DNA of 64,000 nucleotides from Pedobacter foliorum (GTDB lineage Bacteria; Bacteroidota; Bacteroidia; Sphingobacteriales; Sphingobacteriaceae): contig NZ_JABSNU010000018.1 of NCBI RefSeq assembly GCF_013266735.1, forward strand, positions 24,094-88,093, read 5' to 3'. Numbering within the stretch: position 1 is the first letter of the stretch; each line of letters begins with the position of its first letter. Positions 60,506 to 64,000 of the stretch are shown in pieces. The position numbers and the translations under genes were made by a program. Under the pieces are notes generated by a model. It searched no databases. It saw only the letters and a program-made list of their open reading frames with translations, and was not told the origin of the DNA.

Positions 60506-62047
60506 ATGCAAAAGGACGTAGAAATTACACTCATTCCTGAGGAAATTGATAATATAAGTACGCTAAAGAAAAACCTTTCACAAGTACTAAAGATTGATGT
60601 ATCACAGATTAAGGGCTATAAAATCCTTAAAAGATCAATTGATGCACGGTCTAGAGCAGTTATTTACAGACTTCAGGTAAGGGTGTTTATTGATGAGCCA
60701 CAATTGGCAGAATCCTATGTCGTTAACTATCAAAATGTCAGTAATTCTAAACACGTAATCATTGTTGGTGCTGGTCCTGCCGGATTATTTGCCGCACTTC
60801 AATGCATAGAAAACGGATTAAAGCCAATAGTTCTTGAGCGAGGTAAGGATGTAAAGCAACGCCGAAGGGATTTGGCAGCTATTAATAAAGAGGGTATCGT
60901 AAATACCGAATCTAACTATTGCTACGGCGAAGGTGGTGCAGGAACATATTCTGATGGTAAGTTATATACCCGATCTAATAAACGAGGAGATATTAATAAG
61001 GTACTTCAGGCTTTTGTTCAACATGGCGCTGCGGAGGATATTCTTGTTGATGCCCGCCCACATATTGGAACAAATAAATTACCTCATATCATCACTGCAA
61101 TTAGAGAAACCATTTTAAATGCAGGAGGGGAGGTTCGTTTTGATCAGAAAGTAACGGATATCCTTATTGATTTCGGAAAGATAAAAGGAGTAGTAGTTAA
61201 TGGAGAAGAGAAGCTGTTAGCTGATTCTGTTATCCTTGCTACAGGTCATTCTGCACGAGATATTTATGAACTGCTTCACGAGAAAAACATTCTTGTGGAG
61301 GCCAAACCCTTTGCTTTAGGTGTAAGGATAGAGCATCCCCAATCAATTATAGATGCCGCGCAGTACCATTGTGATATTAGAAGCGAGTTTTTGCCGCCAG
61401 CTTACTATAGTTTAGTTGAGCAAGTTGGAAGTAGGGGTGTATTCTCTTTTTGTATGTGCCCCGGTGGTATAATCGCACCTTGTGCAACTTATGCCGATGA
61501 AATAGTAGTTAACGGATGGTCGCCATCAAAAAGAAATAACCCATTTGCAAATTCGGGAACGGTAGTCCAAATAACACTTGATGATGTTAAGGGCGAAGAT
61601 CCATTAAGAATGATGCATTTTCAGGCAGAGATAGAAAGGACCGCCTTTAAGTTAGGAGGAGGGGATTTGGTTGCTCCGGCACAAAGAATGGTCGATTTTG
61701 TTGAAGGACGAACTTCAATTGATTTACCTAAAAACTCTTATCTGCCTGGAACAAGAAGCGTAATGCTTAAAGATACTTTACCCGATTTTGTGGCATCGAG
61801 TCTAAAGAACGCCCTGCCTTTGTTTGGGAAAAAAATGAGAGGCTACTACACTAACGAAGCTATTTTAGTAGGAGTAGAAAGCAGAAGCTCATCGCCGGTG
61901 CGAATACCAAGAGATAGAGAGACTTTTCAGCACTCTCAGGTTGCAGGATTGTATCCATGTGCAGAAGGCGCCGGCTATGCCGGAGGTATCGTATCAGCAG
62001 CTATTGATGGTGTTAATTGCGCCAATGCGATATTGAAGTTTAGCTAA
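60506..62047 (+). CDS. NAD(P)/FAD-dependent oxidoreductase (COG2509-type dehydrogenase)
   Basis: A 513-residue flavoprotein. An N-terminal BFD-unlike alpha/beta domain (residues 1-85, with LSQVLKIDVSQIKGYKILKR) precedes the FAD motif VIIVGAGPAGLFAALQCIEN and ERGKDVKQRRRDLAAINKEG. NYCYGEGGAGTYSDGKLYTR, LATGHSARDIYELLHEKNI, FSFCMCPGGIIAPCATYADE and PCAEGAGYAGGIVSAAIDG are diagnostic of COG2509. The family's substrate is not established. The start at 60506 is chosen on the promoter position. Confidence 0.92.
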   Translation: MQKDVEITLIPEEIDNISTLKKNLSQVLKIDVSQIKGYKILKRSIDARSRAVIYRLQVRVFIDEPQLAESYVVNYQNVSNSKHVIIVGAGPAGLFAALQCIENGLKPIVLERGKDVKQRRRDLAAINKEGIVNTESNYCYGEGGAGTYSDGKLYTRSNKRGDINKVLQAFVQHGAAEDILVDARPHIGTNKLPHIITAIRETILNAGGEVRFDQKVTDILIDFGKIKGVVVNGEEKLLADSVILATGHSARDIYELLHEKNILVEAKPFALGVRIEHPQSIIDAAQYHCDIRSEFLPPAYYSLVEQVGSRGVFSFCMCPGGIIAPCATYADEIVVNGWSPSKRNNPFANSGTVVQITLDDVKGEDPLRMMHFQAEIERTAFKLGGGDLVAPAQRMVDFVEGRTSIDLPKNSYLPGTRSVMLKDTLPDFVASSLKNALPLFGKKMRGYYTNEAILVGVESRSSSPVRIPRDRETFQHSQVAGLYPCAEGAGYAGGIVSAAIDGVNCANAILKFS

Positions 62048-62077
62048 ACACATTTAGTTTTTATTTGTTGTTTCGGT

Positions 62078-62533
62078 ATGATTGATTTCGCAAATGAATT
62101 GAGAAAGGCATACTATGGAGATGCATGGCATGGCAATAGCGTTTCTGCTATTCTTGCCTTGGTAAATAAAGACCAGATATTTAGCAGGCCAATTCCTAAT
62201 GTGCATAGTATTGCCGAAATAGTATTGCACTTAACTTCGTGGACTGAAGAAGTATATTCTAGATTAGAGGGAAATATAGCCAAAGAGCCTGAAAATGGTG
62301 GTTGGCCTAAAGTTAAAGAAGAAACCATGCAAGAATGGAATGTCATTTTGAGTGAGTTTCGGTTAGCTAATGAAAAGCTACTCCATCTTGCCATGGAAAT
62401 TTCTGAAGATCAATGGGGGGCTGCCATTCAGCAGGAAACCGGTACTCGCTTGAGCTATTTTGAATTGTTAAATGGCTTGGTACAGCATCATGCTTATCAT
62501 GCCGGACAGATTTCTTTGCTGTTAAAATTTTAG
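62078..62533 (+). CDS. DinB-superfamily protein
   Basis: A 151-residue four-helix-bundle DinB/YfiT-like protein. The metal-ligand histidines are in HSIAEIVLHLTSWTEEV (near residue 51) and LVQHHAYHAGQISLLL (C terminus), the usual triad positions. YSRLEGNIAKEPENGGWPKV is the variable loop. Members include bacillithiol transferases and other metal-dependent thiol transferases; the substrate here is unknown. It starts 30 nt after the oxidoreductase, 3 nt before the CoA-binding gene. Confidence 0.9.
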   Translation: MIDFANELRKAYYGDAWHGNSVSAILALVNKDQIFSRPIPNVHSIAEIVLHLTSWTEEVYSRLEGNIAKEPENGGWPKVKEETMQEWNVILSEFRLANEKLLHLAMEISEDQWGAAIQQETGTRLSYFELLNGLVQHHAYHAGQISLLLKF

Positions 62534-62536
62534 ATT

Positions 62537-62896
62537 GTGAAAAAAACACTAATTATCGGGGCTAGCCCTAATCCAGAAAGGTATGCCTATAAGGCAGCAC
62601 ATATGCTTAAATCGAAAGGGCACGATATTATCAATGTTGGTATAAAAAAAGGTGAAGTAGCGGGGGAGGAAATTGAGCAGCCCGGACATGCACATAATGA
62701 TATTGATACGATAACCTTATATATAGGTCCGCATTTACAAAGTGGCTATTATAACTATATACTACAAACTCGTCCTAAACGTGTTGTTTTTAACCCGGGA
62801 ACCGAAAATCAGGAGCTGGAAGAACTCTTGTCAGAAAATGATATAGAAGTATTAGAGGCTTGTACCTTGGTATTATTGGCTACAGGCCAGTATTAA
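62537..62896 (+). CDS. CoA-binding domain (Rossmann) protein
   Basis: A 119-residue protein from a GTG start at 62537. TLIIGASPNPERYAYKAAHM is the CoA-binding motif of YccU-type small CoA-binding proteins, VNVGIKKGEVAGEEI follows, and KRVVFNPGTENQELEELLSE is the second conserved segment. The GTG start fits the alignment with MKKTLIIGASPNPERY and the 3-nt gap to the preceding stop. The function of the family is unknown; it is probably a redox- or CoA-responsive protein. Confidence 0.9.
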   Translation: MKKTLIIGASPNPERYAYKAAHMLKSKGHDIINVGIKKGEVAGEEIEQPGHAHNDIDTITLYIGPHLQSGYYNYILQTRPKRVVFNPGTENQELEELLSENDIEVLEACTLVLLATGQY

Positions 62897-62961
62897 ACCG
62901 AAGCATTCCTTTTTGAAGGAAGCTGTTCAAAAGGGCAAGATCGTATAAACGAGCCTCATTA

Positions 62962-63097
62962 TTTAATCGATGGTCATTGTTTAAGCGATCGTAATTGTTT
63001 AATCGGTCGTGCTGAGAGCCTAGCATTGGAAAGAATGCAAAAAAGTGGTAATGACAATCTTGTTTAATCGTCGTTCTTTTTTAATCGATCGTCATCC
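62962..63097. repeat. 18-nt repeat with core TTTAATCGATCGTCATTG
   Basis: Three tandem units start at 62962, 62980 and 62998 with exact 18-nt spacing (TTTAATCGATGGTCATTG, TTTAAGCGATCGTAATTG, TTTAATCGGTCGTGCTGA). Two more start at 63063 and 63080 (TTTAATCGTCGTTCTTT, TTTAATCGATCGTCATCC), 17 nt apart. The last unit runs straight into the palindromic repeat half element (its CGTCATCC is shared). Confidence 0.85.
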
Positions 63098-63120
63098 TGA
63101 ATTTATTTCAGGACCCCGCA
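63090..63120. repeat. Palindromic repeat, copy 3 (half element)
   Basis: CGTCATCCTGAA and the following bases up to 63113 equal the left arm of copies 1 and 2; the sequence goes on CCCCGCA. The inverted right arm is absent downstream. Instead TTCTTTCTCTTGAG (63131-63144) is the loop motif of the other copies in reverse orientation, so the element looks rearranged. Confidence 0.8.
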
Positions 63121-63309
63121 CTAGCAGGGCTTTCTTTCTCTTGAGAGATGCTGATGCGGGCCTTCGCCGGCATGGCGAATTCAGTATAGCGAACGCACGT
63201 TGTCGTTGGTGATTTATTTTGCTTCGCAGCTTCTTCGAGCTTGGCATCTCGTAATAAACACTGGTAATAAATACACCTAATGGCTTAAGATAAAAAAGTA
63301 AGGTATCCT

Positions 63310-63495
63310 TTGGGTACCGGCGCTGTGCCGACTGTATACCTGTTCGGGAGAAATCAGGCTTTTCTGAGGGGTTTCTCAGGCTCTTCCCAGGCCAAGCTGA
63401 GGTAAATCGCCTGAGTTGTGCCTGCGGGAAACCTGGCCGATGCCCCGGCGGTTTACCCCGGGAGCCGGGCGGATCATGGCCTGCCCGGAGCGCAA
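63310..63495. other. GC-rich structured tract upstream of the rRNA promoters
   Basis: This stretch is much richer in G+C than the rest of the window and has nested inverted repeats, e.g. GGTAAATCGCC (63401-63411) against GGCGGTTTACC (63447-63457) and CCGGGC against GCCCGG (about 63465-63487). No ORF is convincing and it does not match a tRNA. It may be a structured RNA, an old rRNA-adjacent repeat or an insertion remnant. Confidence 0.5.
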
Positions 63496-63558
63496 ATTTA
63501 ATTTTCTGCCTAGCCTTTAATGAGTTAGGAGAATTCATGAAATAATAATGGGAAAGGG

Positions 63559-63589
63559 TTTGGAGGTTGATGGAATTTTCCTACTTTTG
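63559..63589 (+). promoter_or_regulatory. Promoter P1, probably of an rRNA operon
   Basis: TTTG (63559-63562), exactly 19 nt, then TACTTTTG (63582-63589): a full match to the Bacteroidota housekeeping promoter. The following GCATCCCGC is typical of strong stable-RNA promoters in this phylum. Confidence 0.8.
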
Positions 63590-63729
63590 CATCCCGCTTC
63601 GGAGGAAGAGAAACAGAGAAAAGGATCAGTGAGATTGAGTATTTGAAAGGTTGTAAAGGAGGTTTGTCTCTTTAAGTTTATCAGAATTAGCGTTCTAAGA
63701 AACAAAAAGAAAAAAAGAAAATAAAAGTC

Positions 63730-63759
63730 TTGACAAATAGAAAAAGATTTCTACCTTTG
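63730..63759 (+). promoter_or_regulatory. Promoter P2, probably of an rRNA operon
   Basis: TTGACA (63730-63735) and TACCTTTG (63752-63759) with 19 nt between TTG and TA. Followed by CAGTCCCAAAC, again a stable-RNA-type start region. It lies 170 nt after P1. Confidence 0.85.
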
Positions 63760-64000
63760 CAGTCCCAAACAAAACGGGGGTTACCAAACGGAGTTTAGTA
63801 ACGGAATAAAAAAGATTGAAATAATGAAAAGGTTAAACAGAAAGCGAAGAGCAATAAGACTTGGCTGAAACACAAACCAGGACATTAAAGATATATAAAG
63901 ATGACCCGCGAGGCGAATCGAGAAGTTCATTAAAGAGATGTCATTTATAAACGTAGCGAGGTAAGAAAGTACAGATTCAAAGTACATGAAACCTGCGCTA
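63760..64000 (+). ncRNA. Probable rRNA operon leader (16S beyond the right edge)
   Basis: After P2 there is 240 nt without a plausible ORF. It includes a hairpin GTTACCAAAC / GTTTAGTAAC (63780-63802, one mismatch, GGA loop) and a series of A/G-rich segments with GTTCATTAAAGAGATGTC. The 16S gene start (AGAGTTTGATC) is not in the window, so the assignment rests on tandem strong promoters, no coding potential and family resemblance; tRNA or other stable RNA cannot be excluded. Confidence 0.6.

Larger units (their letters stand above)
62897..63558. other. Repeat-rich and partly GC-rich intergenic region before the rRNA promoters
   Basis: No convincing gene is seen. From left to right there is an 18-nt TTTAATCG repeat (62962-63097, listed), a half copy of the palindromic repeat (63090-63113, listed), a segment with small hairpins (TTCGCC/GGCGAA near 63163-63178), then a structured, markedly GC-rich tract (about 63310-63495). 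A 148-codon reading frame on the minus strand (63092-63538) is rejected as spurious because it runs through the repeat. Confidence 0.75.

Noticed and set aside
62897..63300. CRISPR array
   Set aside because: The 18-nt units are directly adjacent without spacers and there are no cas genes.
63092..63538. 148-codon minus-strand reading frame through the GC-rich tract
   Set aside because: It runs through the palindromic half element and hairpin-rich sequence, has an Arg/Pro/Ser-rich composition unlike neighbours, and shows no domain; more likely a structured non-coding or repeat sequence.
1..64000. Insertion sequence or prophage
   Set aside because: No transposase, integrase or phage structural motif was seen in any frame; gene order and base composition look chromosomal.

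Overview
The window comes from a Bacteroidota chromosome, most likely Sphingobacteriaceae (Pedobacter-like). The evidence is AT-rich DNA, promoters of the TTTG-n19-TAnnTTTG type instead of the E. coli consensus, SusC/SusD pairs, DUF5686 and head-GIN proteins, a bleomycin-hydrolase-like C1 peptidase, few Shine-Dalgarno sequences, and a Bacteroidota-style rRNA promoter at the right edge.

Layout. (1) 1-10058, minus strand: ten tightly packed genes that look like one operon for periplasmic oxidation and cleavage of glycosides through 3-keto sugars. They encode a Tat-signalled gluconate-dehydrogenase-subunit-3-like protein, a GMC flavoprotein with a 3Fe-4S-type cysteine pattern, a lipoprotein cytochrome c, two Gfo/Idh/MocA oxidoreductases, a DUF1080 3-keto-glycoside hydrolase/lyase, three TIM-barrel isomerase-like proteins and an MFS permease. 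(2) 10326-12277: threonine dehydrogenase and YebC. (3) 12299-29765, minus strand: a polysaccharide utilisation locus with a membrane-spanning propeller/Y_Y_Y/LuxR regulator, SusC, SusD, a LamG lipoprotein, two tandem GH144-like (glycoamylase-domain) enzymes, a GH43-like protein with a discoidin domain, an SGNH hydrolase, a GH3 beta-glucosidase and an esterase. The GH144 + GH3 combination suggests beta-1,2-glucan as substrate. (4) 29769-45676: mixed housekeeping genes (trhO, C1 peptidase, DUF5686 protein, kbl, pheS, rlmD, ispH, hemH), with an unusual Rieske-like lipoprotein lacking its iron ligands and a TetR gene next to a palindromic operator and a 36-codon ORF. (5) 45673-51900: waaA and a nucleotide-sugar operon (ugd, UDP-glucuronate decarboxylase-like, galE, unknown helical protein, rfbB) ending in a clear terminator. 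(6) 51917-62896: ABC permease, IscA-like protein, acyl-CoA mutase large subunit, dnaA with DnaA-box-like sites upstream, Nudix, a TPM/LemA cluster, an FAD oxidoreductase, DinB and CoA-binding proteins. (7) 62897-64000: repeat-rich, partly GC-rich intergenic DNA leading into two tandem promoters and the leader of what is probably an rRNA operon; the 16S gene itself would begin beyond the right edge.

The intergenic DNA is notable: three copies of a palindromic repeat, three CCTA-core repeat clusters (two with exact 11-nt periodicity, one of them folded into a perfect 29-bp inverted repeat), and an 18-nt TTTAATCG repeat. I saw no insertion sequence, prophage, CRISPR array or tRNA. The candidates I would follow first are the 3-keto-glycoside operon, the probable beta-1,2-glucan locus, the ligand-free Rieske protein and the TetR operator with its small ORF.
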